In this document: positions 29,450-39,527 of the stretch, piece after piece
Numbering within the stretch: position 1 is the first letter of the stretch
Layout: each line of letters opens with the position of its first letter
Assembly (NCBI RefSeq): GCF_005281345.1
Contig: NZ_SZXJ01000026.1
Span: 1 to 64,000 of the forward strand
Direction: 5' to 3'
From: Citrobacter sp. wls619
Lineage (GTDB): Bacteria; Pseudomonadota; Gammaproteobacteria; Enterobacterales; Enterobacteriaceae
DNA length: 64,000 bases
Notes under the pieces: model-generated
The model's input: the letters and a program-made list of their open reading frames with translations, nothing else
Databases searched by the model: none
What the model was told of the DNA's origin: nothing
Program-made: the position numbers and the translations under genes

Positions 29450-30346
29450 TTACTTATCTGTGTGTTTATTTAGCCCGGCGGATGCGCGAACCTGTTCAAG
29501 AATGGCCGTCCAGTCTTCCCGACCACGGCCAGCGGCGCGAGCCTGGTTATAGACTTCGCGGGAGGCCGCACCAAGCGGCATCGGCACGTGCAGTTGATTC
29601 GCCACATCCAGGGCGATGCCAAGATCCTTGTGGGCTAAGTCGATCATGAAGGCCGGGGAAAGATCGCCTTTCAGCACTTTGTTCGGCCATGAGGTGGTGA
29701 AGTGGCCTTTTCCGGCAGGCGTCCCGCTCATCACTTTCAGGGCCACATCGAAGGAGAGGCCGAGTGCTTCGCACAACACGGCGGCTTCGGCGGAGAGCGC
29801 ATTTAGCGCGATGCTCATGTAGTTGTTGATGAGTTTGACGCGGATACCCATACCGGGGCCGCCGGCATTGATTAATTCATTGCCCATTGCCATGAGTATT
29901 GGCGTTGCGCGCTCAACGTGTTCAGCCGCTCCCCCAGCCAGCAACAGCAGGGTTCCTGCGATCGCATGATCGGAGGTGCGCCCGACCGGGCAATCCATCA
30001 TGCTGAAGCCTTTGGCTTCCATGTCGCTAATCAGTTTGTCGGTCTGCAGCGGATGGATAGTGGACATATCAATGACCAGCGCTTGTGGCGACAGGCTCTC
30101 GCAAACGCCTTGTTCACCCAACAAGACGCTGCGCACCAGATCGCCGTTTGGCAGCATCGTGATGACAAACTCCGCGCCGTTTGCTGCCTGAGCCGGGCTG
30201 CTGGCAGGCTGTGCTCCTTTTTCCACCAGGCACTGAACAGCATCCGGGTTAACGTCAAAGACGCTGAGTTGATGACCCTGCTTCAGCAAGTTGCTCGCCA
30301 TGGGGGAACCCATCTGACCTAATCCGATAAATGCTATAACTGCCAT
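29450..30346 (-). CDS. yihU: sulfolactaldehyde reductase YihU
   Basis: A 298-residue beta-hydroxyacid dehydrogenase. The Rossmann motif [15 protein letters not shown] is at the N-terminus and the catalytic-lysine helix reads [12 protein letters not shown]. It reduces sulfolactaldehyde to 2,3-dihydroxypropane-1-sulfonate, regenerating NAD+ and making the excreted end product. The start is set at [10 protein letters not shown] (30346), as in E. coli. First gene of the minus-strand operon, divergent from yihV. Confidence 0.95.
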   Translation of the reverse strand: MAVIAFIGLGQMGSPMASNLLKQGHQLSVFDVNPDAVQCLVEKGAQPASSPAQAANGAEFVITMLPNGDLVRSVLLGEQGVCESLSPQALVIDMSTIHPLQTDKLISDMEAKGFSMMDCPVGRTSDHAIAGTLLLLAGGAAEHVERATPILMAMGNELINAGGPGMGIRVKLINNYMSIALNALSAEAAVLCEALGLSFDVALKVMSGTPAGKGHFTTSWPNKVLKGDLSPAFMIDLAHKDLGIALDVANQLHVPMPLGAASREVYNQARAAGRGREDWTAILEQVRASAGLNKHTDK

Positions 30347-30512
30347 AACGTTCTCCTGAGACGTGGATGTCATTTTCTGTCATTTAAAATCGTCTGTTTC
30401 TGTCTGTTTTTGATCGTATTTGTAATTTATGGTCAAAAAATTGACAGCCGTCACTTTTTAAACATTTTGTGAAATTAAAATGATCCCATCTTGAAACGCC
30501 TAAGGAATGAAC
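30347..30512. promoter_or_regulatory. yihU-yihV divergent promoter, probable CsqR control region
   Basis: A 166-nt AT-rich region between divergent sulfo-EMP operons. In E. coli the repressor CsqR (YihW) binds this intergenic region and is released by sulfosugars. I see T-rich direct repeats (CTGTCATTT, CTGTTTCTGTCTGTTTTTG) but cannot define the operator. Confidence 0.55.
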
Positions 30513-31409
30513 ATGATTCGTATTGCTTGTGTGGGTATTACCGTGATGGATCGCATCTATTACGTAGAAGGTTTACCGACTGAAGGAGGTAAATATGTGG
30601 CGAAGCGGTATACCGAAGTGGGCGGTGGGCCTGCTGCGACGGCGGCTGTGGCTGCGGCGAAGCTGGGCGCACAGGTGGACTTTATTGGCCGTGTGGGCGA
30701 TGACGACACCGGAAACAGCCTGCTGGCGGAGCTGGAATCCCTGGGGGTAAACACCCGTTACACCCGGCGCTATGCAGGGGCGAACTCTTCACAGTCGGCG
30801 ATTATGGTCGACGCGAAGGGAGAGCGAATTATCGTTAACTATCCCAGCCCGGATTTACTGCCGGATGCTGATTGGCTGAAGGAGATCGATTTTTCTCAGT
30901 GGGATGTGGTGTTGGCGGACGTGCGCTGGCACGAAGGGGCAAAACAGGCCTTCACGCTGGCGCGTCAGTCAGGGGTGATGACCGTGCTGGATGGCGACGT
31001 TACGCCGCAGGACATCAGTGAACTGGTGGCATTGAGCGATCATGCTGCGTTCTCTGAACCTGGACTGGCGCGACTGACAGGGACAACGGAGCCTGATTCT
31101 GGACTGAAAAAAGCACAAATGCTCACAAATGGTCATGTTTATGTGACGCGTGGCGGTGAGGGGTGTGACTGGATAAAAGATAATGCAGTGCAGCATCAGC
31201 CAGGATTTTCAGTCGATGTGGTCGATACCACCGGTGCCGGTGATGTTTTTCACGGTGCGCTGGCATTTAGTCTGGCCTGTGGGTCCGCGCAGGAAGACGC
31301 CATCAGGTTTGCCAGTGGCGTCGCTGCACTGAAGTGTACGCGTCCGGGCGGGCGTGCGGGGATCCCTGACTGTGATCAAACCCGATCTTTTCTGTCACTT
31401 TTTGTATAA
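30513..31409 (+). CDS. yihV: sulfofructose kinase YihV
   Basis: A 298-residue PfkB/ribokinase-family kinase phosphorylating 6-deoxy-6-sulfofructose at C1. The glycine-rich GGGPAATAAVAAAKLGA and the catalytic DTTGAGDVFHGAL motifs are intact. The ATG at 30513 is preferred: TAAGGA is 6 nt upstream, whereas the ATG at 30507 directly abuts it. It is followed by csqR 33 nt later. Confidence 0.95.
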   Translation: MIRIACVGITVMDRIYYVEGLPTEGGKYVAKRYTEVGGGPAATAAVAAAKLGAQVDFIGRVGDDDTGNSLLAELESLGVNTRYTRRYAGANSSQSAIMVDAKGERIIVNYPSPDLLPDADWLKEIDFSQWDVVLADVRWHEGAKQAFTLARQSGVMTVLDGDVTPQDISELVALSDHAAFSEPGLARLTGTTEPDSGLKKAQMLTNGHVYVTRGGEGCDWIKDNAVQHQPGFSVDVVDTTGAGDVFHGALAFSLACGSAQEDAIRFASGVAALKCTRPGGRAGIPDCDQTRSFLSLFV

Positions 31410-31442
31410 AATGCCAGGGCAATGGTTTTTCGAGGAAATTTC

Positions 31443-32246
31443 ATGAGTCTTACCGAACTGACCGGTAACCCGCGACACGATCAACTGCTGATGCTGATTA
31501 GCGAGCGTGGTTATATGAATATTGACGAACTTGCCAGTCTGCTGGATGTTTCCACCCAGACCGTGCGTCGTGATATTCGTAAGTTAAGCGAACAGGGATT
31601 AATTACGCGTCATCATGGCGGAGCAGGCAGAGCCTCCAGCGTGGTCAATACGGCGTTCGAACAGCGTGAAGTCTCCTGGACGGAAGAGAAAAAAGCCATC
31701 GCGGAAGCGGTGGCTGACTACATTCCCGACGGCTCAACGGTGTTTATTACCATTGGTACTACCGTTGAGCAGGTTGCGCGGGCGCTGTTAAACCATAACC
31801 ATTTGCGCATCATCACCAACAGCCTGCGCGTGGCGCATATTCTGTATAACAACCCGCGTTTTGAAGTGATGGTTCCCGGGGGGACGCTGCGCCCGCATAA
31901 CAGCGGTATTATCGGTCCTTCTGCTACAGCGTTTGTCGCTGACTTTCGCGCCGATTATCTGGTGACCAGTGTGGGTGCGATTGAAAGCGATGGCGCGCTG
32001 CTGGAATTTGATGTTAACGAAGCCAGTGTAGTAAAAACGATGATGTCCCATTCCCGGCACATTCTGCTGGCAGCGGATCATACGAAATACACGGCCTCTG
32101 CCGCAGTAGAGATTGGTAATGTGTCGCAGGTAACTGCGCTGTTCACCGATGAATATCCTGGTCCGGCATTACACAATCTCCTGCAGTCACAGCAGGTTGA
32201 AATTGTGCAAGTGAGTCCTTCTCAGGATGACGCGCTGGTCATGTGA
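31443..32246 (+). CDS. csqR: DeoR-family repressor CsqR (YihW)
   Basis: A 267-residue regulator with an N-terminal DeoR helix-turn-helix (YMNIDELASLLDVSTQTVRRDIRKL) and a C-terminal sugar-phosphate isomerase-like sensor domain (DGSTVFITIGTTVEQVA; VTSVGAIESDGAL). In E. coli it represses the yih genes until sulfoquinovose or its derivatives bind. A few residues longer at the C-terminus than E. coli. Cotranscribed with yihV. Confidence 0.93.
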   Translation: MSLTELTGNPRHDQLLMLISERGYMNIDELASLLDVSTQTVRRDIRKLSEQGLITRHHGGAGRASSVVNTAFEQREVSWTEEKKAIAEAVADYIPDGSTVFITIGTTVEQVARALLNHNHLRIITNSLRVAHILYNNPRFEVMVPGGTLRPHNSGIIGPSATAFVADFRADYLVTSVGAIESDGALLEFDVNEASVVKTMMSHSRHILLAADHTKYTASAAVEIGNVSQVTALFTDEYPGPALHNLLQSQQVEIVQVSPSQDDALVM

Positions 32247-32351
32247 TCTCACTCTTTGATGCTCTGATTCGTTCGAAGTCATCACGCACGCATAGTCAAA
32301 CTTCTCCTTTCCCGCTACAGTTATTCATCCACGGCGAGAAAGGAGAAGGAC

Positions 32352-32951
32352 ATGCTCTATATCTTTGATTTGGGTAATGTGATTGTCGATATCGACTTCA
32401 ATCGCGTGTTAGGCACATGGAGCGATTTGAGCCGTGTACCGCTGGCTTCACTAAAGCAAAGTTTCACGATGGGGGAGGCTTTTCGCCAGCATGAACGAGG
32501 CGAAATAACAGATGAGGCCTTCGCCGAGGCGCTGTGTCATGACATGGCGTTGCCTTTGAGTTATGAGCAGTTCTCCCACGGCTGGCAGGCCGTTTTTGTC
32601 GCATTACGCCCCGAAGTTATCGACATCATGCATAAGCTGCGCGAGCAAGGGCATCGTGTCGTTGTGTTATCAAATACTAACCGCCTGCACACAACGTTTT
32701 GGCCGGATGAGTATCCCGAAATCCGTCAGGCAGCCGATCACATTTATCTTTCTCAGGAATTGGGCATGCGTAAACCGGAAGCACGGATTTACCAGCACGT
32801 TCTGCAGTCAGAAGGTTTTTCTGCGCACGATGCCGTCTTTTTTGATGACAACGCCGATAATATTGAAGGGGCTAACCAGTTAGGGATCACCAGTATCCAG
32901 GTCGTCGATAAAACGACCATCCCTGACTATTTCGCGAAGTTGTTATGCTAA
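32352..32951 (+). CDS. yihX: alpha-D-glucose-1-phosphate phosphatase YihX
   Basis: A 199-residue HAD-superfamily phosphatase. Motif I is [12 protein letters not shown] (nucleophile Asp6), motif II VVLSNTN, and motif III/IV region MRKPEA...FFDDNADN. The E. coli enzyme hydrolyses glucose-1-phosphate during stress or carbon limitation. It overlaps yihY by 7 nt, heading the yihX-yihY-dtd-fabY run of overlapping genes. Confidence 0.94.
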   Translation: MLYIFDLGNVIVDIDFNRVLGTWSDLSRVPLASLKQSFTMGEAFRQHERGEITDEAFAEALCHDMALPLSYEQFSHGWQAVFVALRPEVIDIMHKLREQGHRVVVLSNTNRLHTTFWPDEYPEIRQAADHIYLSQELGMRKPEARIYQHVLQSEGFSAHDAVFFDDNADNIEGANQLGITSIQVVDKTTIPDYFAKLLC

Positions 32952-33817
32952 AATTTTTGCATCAAAAAGCCAGGCATCATACGCGTCCTGTATGGGCCTG
33001 GCTGAAGCTATTATGGCAGCGCATTGATGAGGACCATATGACAACGCTGGCAGGAAATCTTGCCTACGTTTCATTGCTCTCATTAGTGCCGCTTATCGCC
33101 GTTGTTTTTGCTCTTTTCGCTGCATTTCCGATGTTTTCCGATGTCAGCATTCAACTCCGTCATTTCATTTTCGCTAACTTTATTCCGGCGACTGGTGATG
33201 TCATCCAGCGGTATATCGAACAGTTTGTCGCAAACTCGAACAAAATGACTGCTGTTGGGGCATGCGGGCTGATTGTCACCGCCTTATTGCTGATGTATGC
33301 CATCGATAGCGCGTTGAATACCATCTGGCGCAGTAAGCGCACGCGGCCCAAAGTGTACTCTTTTGCCGTTTACTGGATGATATTAACGCTGGGACCGCTG
33401 CTGGCGGGAGCCAGCCTGGCAATCAGTTCTTATTTGCTGTCGTTGCGCTGGGCCAGCGATCTCAACACGGTTATTGATAACGTACTGCGTATTTTCCCGT
33501 TGGTACTTTCCTGGCTGTCGTTCTGGCTGCTTTACAGCATTGTACCCACCACGCGAGTCCCCAATCGCGATGCGGTAATCGGTGCCTTTGTTGCTGCTGT
33601 GCTGTTCGAGGCCGGAAAGAAAGGATTTGCGCTCTATATCACGATGTTCCCGTCTTATCAGCTCATTTACGGTGTCCTGGCGGTGATCCCTATTTTATTC
33701 GTCTGGGTTTACTGGACGTGGTGTATCGTCTTGCTAGGCGCGGAAATAACTGTCACTCTCGGGGAATACCGCAAACTTAAACAAGCCGCAGAACAAGAAG
33801 AAGCAGAGCAACCATGA
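32945..33817 (+). CDS. yihY: inner membrane protein YihY (formerly called RNase BN)
   Basis: A 290-residue UPF0761 integral membrane protein with about six hydrophobic segments. The conserved signature is [24 protein letters not shown]. Once mis-assigned as RNase BN; function unknown. Overlaps yihX by 7 nt and dtd by 4 nt, so it is translationally coupled to both. Confidence 0.93.
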   Translation: MLKFLHQKARHHTRPVWAWLKLLWQRIDEDHMTTLAGNLAYVSLLSLVPLIAVVFALFAAFPMFSDVSIQLRHFIFANFIPATGDVIQRYIEQFVANSNKMTAVGACGLIVTALLLMYAIDSALNTIWRSKRTRPKVYSFAVYWMILTLGPLLAGASLAISSYLLSLRWASDLNTVIDNVLRIFPLVLSWLSFWLLYSIVPTTRVPNRDAVIGAFVAAVLFEAGKKGFALYITMFPSYQLIYGVLAVIPILFVWVYWTWCIVLLGAEITVTLGEYRKLKQAAEQEEAEQP

Positions 33818-34251
33818 TTGCATTAATTCAGCGCGTAACCCGTGCCAGCGTCACCGTGGAGGGTGAGGTGACGGGTGAAATTGGCCCAGGACTTTTGGTC
33901 CTGTTAGGTGTCGAAAGGGATGATGACGAACAGAAAGCGAACCGCTTGTGCGAACGCGTACTCGGCTATCGAATCTTTAGCGATGCCGAAGGCAAAATGA
34001 ACCTGAATGTGCAGCAGTCAGGTGGCAGCGTGCTGGTGGTTTCACAGTTTACACTGGCGGCAGATACCGAACGCGGCATGCGCCCTGGTTTTTCAAAAGG
34101 CGCAGCACCCGATCGGGCAGAGGCGCTGTACACGTATTTTGTAGAGCGCTGCCGCCAACAGGAAATGAACACGCAAACCGGGCGATTCGCTGCTGATATG
34201 CAGGTTTCGCTGGTTAATGATGGCCCCGTGACGTTCTGGTTACAAGTATGA
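33814..34251 (+). CDS. dtd: D-aminoacyl-tRNA deacylase
   Basis: A 145-residue homodimeric proofreading enzyme that removes D-amino acids (and glycine from tRNA-Ala). The family motifs are SQFTLAADT (active site near residue 80) and the cross-subunit Gly-cisPro segment, seen here as [13 protein letters not shown] at the C-terminus. Overlaps yihY and fabY by 4 nt each. Confidence 0.96.
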   Translation: MIALIQRVTRASVTVEGEVTGEIGPGLLVLLGVERDDDEQKANRLCERVLGYRIFSDAEGKMNLNVQQSGGSVLVVSQFTLAADTERGMRPGFSKGAAPDRAEALYTYFVERCRQQEMNTQTGRFAADMQVSLVNDGPVTFWLQV

Positions 34252-35237
34252 ACCAGCTTCCGGCGTGGTCGCGGGTAACAAGAGAGAATACAACTATGTA
34301 TCACCTTCGAGTACCGCAAACAGAAGAAGAATTGGAGCGTTACTACCAGTTTCGCTGGGAAATGCTGCGTAAACCCCTGCACCAGCCAAAAGGCTCCGAA
34401 CGGGATGCCTGGGACGCAATGGCACACCATCAAATGGTGGTGGACGAAGAAGGTAATTTGGTCGCAGTAGGGCGTCTGTATATCAATGCGGATAACGAAG
34501 CCTCCATACGTTTTATGGCTGTAGACCCCTCGGTGCAAGAAAAGGGGCTCGGAACGCTGATGGCGATGACCCTTGAATCCGTGGCACGCCAGGAAGGGGT
34601 GAAGCGCGTCACCTGTAGCGCTCGTGAGGATGCGGTTGAATTTTTCGCCAAGCTGGGGTTTGTAAGCCAGGGGGAAATCACCACGCCGCAAACCACGCCG
34701 GTCCGCCACTTCCTGATGATTAAGCCCATTGCGACGCTGGACGATATTCTTCATCGTGGTGACTGGTGTGGGCAGCTACAGCAAGCCTGGTACGAACATA
34801 TTCCATTAAGCGAGAAAATGGGTGTGCGTATTCAGCAATATACCGGGCAGAAATTTATTACCACGATGCCCGAGACAGGGAACCAGAATCCGCACCACAC
34901 CCTGTTTGCCGGAAGCCTGTTCTCGCTGGCGACGCTTACCGGTTGGGGGCTTATCTGGCTGATGCTGCGCGAGCGCCATCTGGGCGGCACGATTATCCTC
35001 GCCGATGCGCATATCCGCTACAGCAAGCCGATCACCGGAAAGCCTACTGCTATCGCCGATCTGGGCTCATTGAGCGGTGACCTGGACCGTCTGGCCAGAG
35101 GTCGCAAGGCACGTGTGCAAATGCAGGTGGAGCTTTTTGGTGACGATACGGCGGGTGTGGTGTTTGAAGGCACGTATATCGTATTGCCTGCGAAGCCGTT
35201 TGGTCCTTACGTCGAAGGTGGGAATGAAGAAGAGTAG
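34248..35237 (+). CDS. fabY: acetyl-ACP-directed fatty acid synthesis protein FabY (YiiD)
   Basis: A 329-residue fusion. It has an N-terminal GNAT acetyltransferase domain (about 20-165; [18 protein letters not shown] is the acetyl-CoA loop) and a C-terminal YiiD hotdog thioesterase-like domain ([20 protein letters not shown]). In E. coli it provides a FabH-independent route to start fatty acid synthesis. The length equals E. coli with the ATG at 34248; an internal ATG at 34296 (MYHLRVPQ) with GAGAG upstream is an alternative. Confidence 0.92.
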   Translation: MNQLPAWSRVTRENTTMYHLRVPQTEEELERYYQFRWEMLRKPLHQPKGSERDAWDAMAHHQMVVDEEGNLVAVGRLYINADNEASIRFMAVDPSVQEKGLGTLMAMTLESVARQEGVKRVTCSAREDAVEFFAKLGFVSQGEITTPQTTPVRHFLMIKPIATLDDILHRGDWCGQLQQAWYEHIPLSEKMGVRIQQYTGQKFITTMPETGNQNPHHTLFAGSLFSLATLTGWGLIWLMLRERHLGGTIILADAHIRYSKPITGKPTAIADLGSLSGDLDRLARGRKARVQMQVELFGDDTAGVVFEGTYIVLPAKPFGPYVEGGNEEE

Positions 35238-35275
35238 GGGAAAATCCCAACTCTTCACGCTACCCGATTCGCGTT

Positions 35276-36190
35276 TTACTCGTGTGTTGCCACTCGCCAG
35301 GCCACGTCGCGCATTGCGTTTCGTGCCGTCTGGCTTACGCCTCCTAACTGAAAAAATCCGTGGATAACGCCGGGGTAGCGCTGGCAGGTGCAGTCCACAC
35401 CTTGCTTCTGGAGCCGGTGATACAGGGCCTCTCCTTCATCGCACAAGGGGTCAAATTCAGCGGTAATGATGTGGGTCGGCGGTAACCCGTTGAAATCGTC
35501 GCGCCACAGCGGGCTGACTTCCGGATGGTATAGGTCAGTCTGTGGCATATACATCTCGTAACCGGACAGCAGTGTGTCGCGTGTAATGATGTAATCCCGC
35601 CCATTGCGGGCATAGCTCTCAAAGCTGGCGGTAGCGTCCAGCATCGGGTAGATCAGCATAAGCTGCGCAGGTTGCCATTGCCCGGCAGCTTTCAGGCGTA
35701 GTGCTGTGACCAGCGCCAGATGTCCGCCAGCGCTGTCGCCAGCAAGCGTGATGCGCGTACGATCGACACCCAGTTTCTCTGCATACTTCCAAATGATGTT
35801 AGCGCCTTTTTCAGCATCGTCGTGTGCTGATGGGAAAGTATGCTCTGGTGCGAGGCGATACTGTACTGCAATCACCCGACAGCCGCTGGTCAGGGCGAGC
35901 TGCCTTAGCTGGTTATCATGTGTAGCGAATCCACCGCTGACAAAGCAGCCGCCGTGATAATAGATCACGCAGGGTAAGTTTCCCGTGGCACCCCGTGGCG
36001 AAACAACGCGAAACGTCATGGTATCGAGTTCACTATCTTCAACCTGTACGCGGGTTTCAGTTTCTCCGGCCAGTACCGTACTGGCGATGTAGCCAGCCCT
36101 CCGGTCATCAATATTCTGCTCGTGCGCAGAAGGACGCCCCGCCGCAATAAACGCCTCAACCAGCTGCGCAATCCCGTTTTCCAGTGCCAT
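35276..36190 (-). CDS. HSL-family alpha/beta hydrolase (esterase)
   Basis: A 304-residue carboxylesterase/acetyl-hydrolase of the hormone-sensitive-lipase group. The oxyanion-hole motif YYHGG is at 77-81. The predicted triad is Ser153 (GDSAGG), Asp247 (AEFDPL) and His277 (VIHGFF). It has no signal peptide, so it is cytoplasmic. It is not part of the E. coli gene order here; it stands alone between fabY (convergent) and the toxin-antitoxin pair. The substrate cannot be told from the sequence. Confidence 0.85.
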   Translation of the reverse strand: MALENGIAQLVEAFIAAGRPSAHEQNIDDRRAGYIASTVLAGETETRVQVEDSELDTMTFRVVSPRGATGNLPCVIYYHGGCFVSGGFATHDNQLRQLALTSGCRVIAVQYRLAPEHTFPSAHDDAEKGANIIWKYAEKLGVDRTRITLAGDSAGGHLALVTALRLKAAGQWQPAQLMLIYPMLDATASFESYARNGRDYIITRDTLLSGYEMYMPQTDLYHPEVSPLWRDDFNGLPPTHIITAEFDPLCDEGEALYHRLQKQGVDCTCQRYPGVIHGFFQLGGVSQTARNAMRDVAWRVATHE

Positions 36191-36351
36191 TTATTATTTC
36201 TCTTATCTGTATGGATATACAGCGTTATAACCTGGATTACCACGGATGAAAATGGGAAAAGCGGGGGAGTGTATGATTCTGGAAAGTGGCTCGCAGATTA
36301 AATATCGTCATTGGTTTCTACGGTTTGAATTCTGTATTGTGAGAAAAATGC

Positions 36352-36405
36352 ACTATACGCCATTGACGTATAGTTGATTTCTATTAATATAGTCCAATGG
36401 CGTAT
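36352..36405 (+). promoter_or_regulatory. toxin-antitoxin promoter/operator
   Basis: A perfect 8-bp palindrome ACTATACG-N7-CGTATAGT lies at 36352-36374. A second, longer inverted repeat pairs ATACGCCATTG (36355-36365) with CAATGGCGTAT (36395-36405), 6 nt before the toxin start codon. Such symmetric sites are where HigA-type antitoxins autorepress. Confidence 0.75.
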
Positions 36406-36410
36406 TAAAA

Positions 36411-36722
36411 ATGTTATTCATAGAAACGGAAATCTTTACTGAAGACGTCAAAAAATTACTGGATGATGATGAATACCGTAGATTACAGATATTCCTTGCG
36501 ATTCAGCCCGATTATGGCGATCTGATACAAGAAACGGGGGGCCTGAGAAAGGTTCGCTGGAGAGTGCGAGGGAAAGGAAAACGTGGCGGTGTCAGGATTA
36601 TCTACTTTCATCAAATCAGGAAATCACAAATTCGTTTGTTGCTGATTTATCAGAAAGGGATCAAGGATGATCTGACTCCACAAGAAAAGGTAGTGCTGCG
36701 TATGTTGAATGAGAGGTGGTAA
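36411..36722 (+). CDS. HigB-like RelE-superfamily toxin
   Basis: A 103-residue protein of the HigB2/RelE fold. It has a basic core (LRKVRWRVRGKGKRGGVRIIYFH) typical of ribosome-dependent mRNA interferases, and a C-terminal helix ending MLNERW. It is encoded before its antitoxin, the order characteristic of higBA systems. The antitoxin ATG directly follows the toxin stop (TAA|ATG). The block is absent from the matching E. coli locus. Confidence 0.85.
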   Translation: MLFIETEIFTEDVKKLLDDDEYRRLQIFLAIQPDYGDLIQETGGLRKVRWRVRGKGKRGGVRIIYFHQIRKSQIRLLLIYQKGIKDDLTPQEKVVLRMLNERW

Positions 36723-37010
36723 ATGGATAAGGCACTATTTGAGCGATTAACTCAAAGTATGGTTCAGATGAATGAGATCGCTGAAGGAACGCGGCAACCT
36801 TCCCGTACCTTTCATATTGATGCCATGAAAATAAAGGAAATCCGCCAGTCTTCAGGATTATCACAGACCCGTTTCGCAGATTTGATATCGGTAAGCGTGG
36901 ATACGTTGCGAAATTGGGAGCAGGGGCGTCGTTCACCGACCGGTCCAGCAAAAGCGTTGTTGCGTGCCATTGCCAATGATCCAAAACATGTCATTCAGGC
37001 GCTAAGATAA
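36723..37010 (+). CDS. HigA/NadS-like XRE antitoxin
   Basis: A 95-residue DNA-binding antitoxin with an XRE helix-turn-helix in its C-terminal half (IKEIRQSSGLSQTRFADLI then VSVDTLRNWEQGRRSPTGPA). The N-terminal portion presumably wraps the toxin. It begins at the base after the toxin stop, so the two are coupled. It probably binds the upstream palindromes. A short C-rich/G-rich hairpin (CCCCCGGCA...TGCCGGGGG, 37011-37042) follows and may terminate. Confidence 0.87.
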   Translation: MDKALFERLTQSMVQMNEIAEGTRQPSRTFHIDAMKIKEIRQSSGLSQTRFADLISVSVDTLRNWEQGRRSPTGPAKALLRAIANDPKHVIQALR

Positions 37011-37054
37011 CCCCCCGGCAGTCTGGTTCACTTGCCGGGGGAAGATCTTAAAAC

Positions 37055-37984
37055 TTACTCCCCTTCACCCGGAAACAGGAACGGGTTGATGGAGCTACGA
37101 GCAAAACCCTCTTGCTCCATATGTGCGTCCAGCATCAGTGAAGCGAGATCGTCGGCCACAGCTTCTACTTTCGGGTCTTTTTCCTGATAGAGAATCTTCA
37201 GGTAAGTCCCGCAGTCGCCGCAGCTTTCGGCTTTAATTGCCGCTTGCTCGTTATCCAGTGACCAGTAGTTCAAATCACGGCTCTGTTCGCAGTTGCTGCA
37301 TTTCACGCGCACGACGTGCCACTCGGTTTCACACAGGTTGCAGTGCAGATAGCGCAGCCCCTGAGTGGTGCCAATTTGCACCATGCTGGAAACCGGCATT
37401 GAACCACATACCGGGCAGTACTGGCGTTGTTCACCGTACTCCGCACGTGCTTTGCCAGGGATCAGACTTGCCATCTGCGCCCAGTAGAGCGACAGGGCAG
37501 CCCAAATGAACGGCGCTTTATCGCTGCTGACGGAGGAAAAATCAGAAGCAAACAGCGCGCTGGCCATCAGCTCAAGTTCCTGCTCTGAGGCTTTTTCCAG
37601 ATTTTCGATCACTGCCAGTGCAGGGCCGCTCATTTCTGGTTTCAGCTCAGCAATTAACGACTGCAGCAGTTTTTGCCAGTGTTTATCGCGCGGCAGGACG
37701 TGGATATCCAGCGGTGGTTTGCCCTGATCGTTCGCTTCTTTGATGCGAGCGGTCAGATCCATCTGCAGCGGATGGTCATACAGCACCACTTCCTGCGCAT
37801 GGGCGATCAGCGCGGCAAAGCGCAGATAATCACCCAGCGGGTTGTTCTCGGCCAGCTCGCGCAGACGTTCGGCGCGGCGGTTATACAAATTTTTGAGTCT
37901 GGGGAATAACAACGGCGGAATCATATCCGCCGTGCGTTTCTCGCTCGAACCCAGCTCATCTTGCGGGATTATGCGAATACTCAT
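37055..37984 (-). CDS. fdhE: formate dehydrogenase accessory protein FdhE
   Basis: A 309-residue cytoplasmic rubredoxin-like iron-binding protein required for maturation of respiratory formate dehydrogenases FDH-N and FDH-O. Four CxxC motifs are intact in the C-terminal half: CPVCG, CNLCE, CSNCE and CGDCG. Overlaps fdoI by 4 nt at the end of the fdo operon. Its integrity shows the downstream operon is still open even though fdoG is broken. Confidence 0.95.
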   Translation of the reverse strand: MSIRIIPQDELGSSEKRTADMIPPLLFPRLKNLYNRRAERLRELAENNPLGDYLRFAALIAHAQEVVLYDHPLQMDLTARIKEANDQGKPPLDIHVLPRDKHWQKLLQSLIAELKPEMSGPALAVIENLEKASEQELELMASALFASDFSSVSSDKAPFIWAALSLYWAQMASLIPGKARAEYGEQRQYCPVCGSMPVSSMVQIGTTQGLRYLHCNLCETEWHVVRVKCSNCEQSRDLNYWSLDNEQAAIKAESCGDCGTYLKILYQEKDPKVEAVADDLASLMLDAHMEQEGFARSSINPFLFPGEGE

Positions 37985-38616
37985 TCAGTTTTCTTTTCCG
38001 TTGTCTTTCGGACTTCACGGTACCAGCGTGGGTGATGTTTCTTCGCCCATGAACTGGTAACCCATCCTTCCACCATCGCGGTAATGGTGCCTTTCACCCA
38101 AAGGGCGGCGTAAATGTGCACCATGATAACCACAATTAACGCTACTGCGGCAAATGAATGCAGCATTAACGCGAATCGGATCACCGGGATTGAGAAAGCA
38201 GGCGCAAAATACGGACGCCAGATGACCACTCCGCTCACCAGCAACAGGACCAGGAAGATAATCGCCGCCCAGAATACGCATTTCTGGCCGAAGTTATAAC
38301 GTCCCGTGTCACCTACTTCCTCGTTGACGACAATCTTACGAATATTCTTCGCCCAAAAGATATCATCCCGATTGATTAGATTGTGGTGCCAGTATCGGAA
38401 AAACATGATGATAAACGAGGCAAACATAATCACGCCGACAAACGGGTGCACAATTCGCGCCAGTTGCGGAGTGCCCATGATGTGCATCAGCCAGTTAAAC
38501 GACGGGAAGAGAAAACCCATCCCGCTCACCGCCGCCAGAATGAAGCAGAAGGCGGTTACCCAGTGGTTGATGCGTTCCGGCGCCGTGTAGCGCACGATGG
38601 TGTCACGTCGTTTCAT
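37981..38616 (-). CDS. fdoI: formate dehydrogenase-O cytochrome b556 subunit FdoI
   Basis: A 211-residue inner membrane gamma subunit with four transmembrane helices and the histidines that bind two b hemes. One is in the first helix ([10 protein letters not shown]), and the last helix carries the [20 protein letters not shown] segment. It passes electrons from FdoH to quinone. Overlaps fdoH and fdhE by 4 nt on each side. Confidence 0.96.
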   Translation of the reverse strand: MKRRDTIVRYTAPERINHWVTAFCFILAAVSGMGFLFPSFNWLMHIMGTPQLARIVHPFVGVIMFASFIIMFFRYWHHNLINRDDIFWAKNIRKIVVNEEVGDTGRYNFGQKCVFWAAIIFLVLLLVSGVVIWRPYFAPAFSIPVIRFALMLHSFAAVALIVVIMVHIYAALWVKGTITAMVEGWVTSSWAKKHHPRWYREVRKTTEKKTE

Positions 38617-39515
38617 TTGCGCACCTCATCGTCTTTTTCATGCAGATTGTCTTCTTCCTCTTCCGCACGGTTTGGGCCTACACCGACGTAGTGGAAAATA
38701 CTGGCCGCAAATGTCGCTGCAAAGCCGACCGCTGCGAGGGGTTTCCAGATACCTTTCCAGAATTTGACGGTGGCGCTGATTTCCGGGTTCTCTGGCAAGC
38801 CGTGATACAGATTCGGCTTGTCAGCATGGTGCAGCACATACATCACGTGCGTACCACCAACGCCTGCCGGATCGTACAGACCCGCATTTTCGTAACCACG
38901 CGTTTTCAGCTCCGCGACACGCTCGCCCGCCAGGGTTTTCATCGACTCTTTGGTGCCGAAATGAATGGCACCGGTTGGGCACGTTTTCACACAGGCCGGT
39001 TCCTGGCCCACCACCACACGGTCAACGCACAGCGTACATTTGTAGACGCGGTTGTCTTCCGGATTGAGGCGCGGTACGTCGAACGGGCAGCCCGCGATGC
39101 AGTAGCCACAGCCGATGCACTGCTCAGACTGGAAGTCGACGATACCGTTGGCATACTGAATGATTGCACCTTCAGCCGGGCACGCCTTCAGACAGCCCGG
39201 ATCGGCGCAGTGCATACAGCCATCCTTGCGGATAAGCCACTCTAGTTTGTCGTTCTGTTCCACTTCTGAGAAGCGCATCACCGTCCAGGATTTCGCGGTC
39301 AAATCAGCCGGGTTGTCGTACACCCCAACGTTGTTGCCCACTTCATCACGGATGTCGTTCCATTCAGAACACGCCACCTGACACGCTTTACAGCCGATAC
39401 AGGTGGTGACGTCGATAAGCTTCGCCACTTCTTCCTGATGGTCCCGCGCCTGAGGCGCGGGTGTGAAACCGTTAGTGGCGGAACGACGAATGATGTCTTG
39501 CGATTGATAAGCCAT
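38613..39515 (-). CDS. fdoH: formate dehydrogenase-O iron-sulfur subunit FdoH
   Basis: A 300-residue beta subunit with four ferredoxin-type 4Fe-4S sites: [40 protein letters not shown] and [21 protein letters not shown] single C-terminal transmembrane helix (about 255-280) anchors it to the periplasmic side. Electron wire between the FdoG active site and FdoI. Starts 12 nt after fdoG. Confidence 0.96.
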   Translation of the reverse strand: MAYQSQDIIRRSATNGFTPAPQARDHQEEVAKLIDVTTCIGCKACQVACSEWNDIRDEVGNNVGVYDNPADLTAKSWTVMRFSEVEQNDKLEWLIRKDGCMHCADPGCLKACPAEGAIIQYANGIVDFQSEQCIGCGYCIAGCPFDVPRLNPEDNRVYKCTLCVDRVVVGQEPACVKTCPTGAIHFGTKESMKTLAGERVAELKTRGYENAGLYDPAGVGGTHVMYVLHHADKPNLYHGLPENPEISATVKFWKGIWKPLAAVGFAATFAASIFHYVGVGPNRAEEEEDNLHEKDDEVRK

Positions 39516-39527
39516 AGGTCGTCTCCG

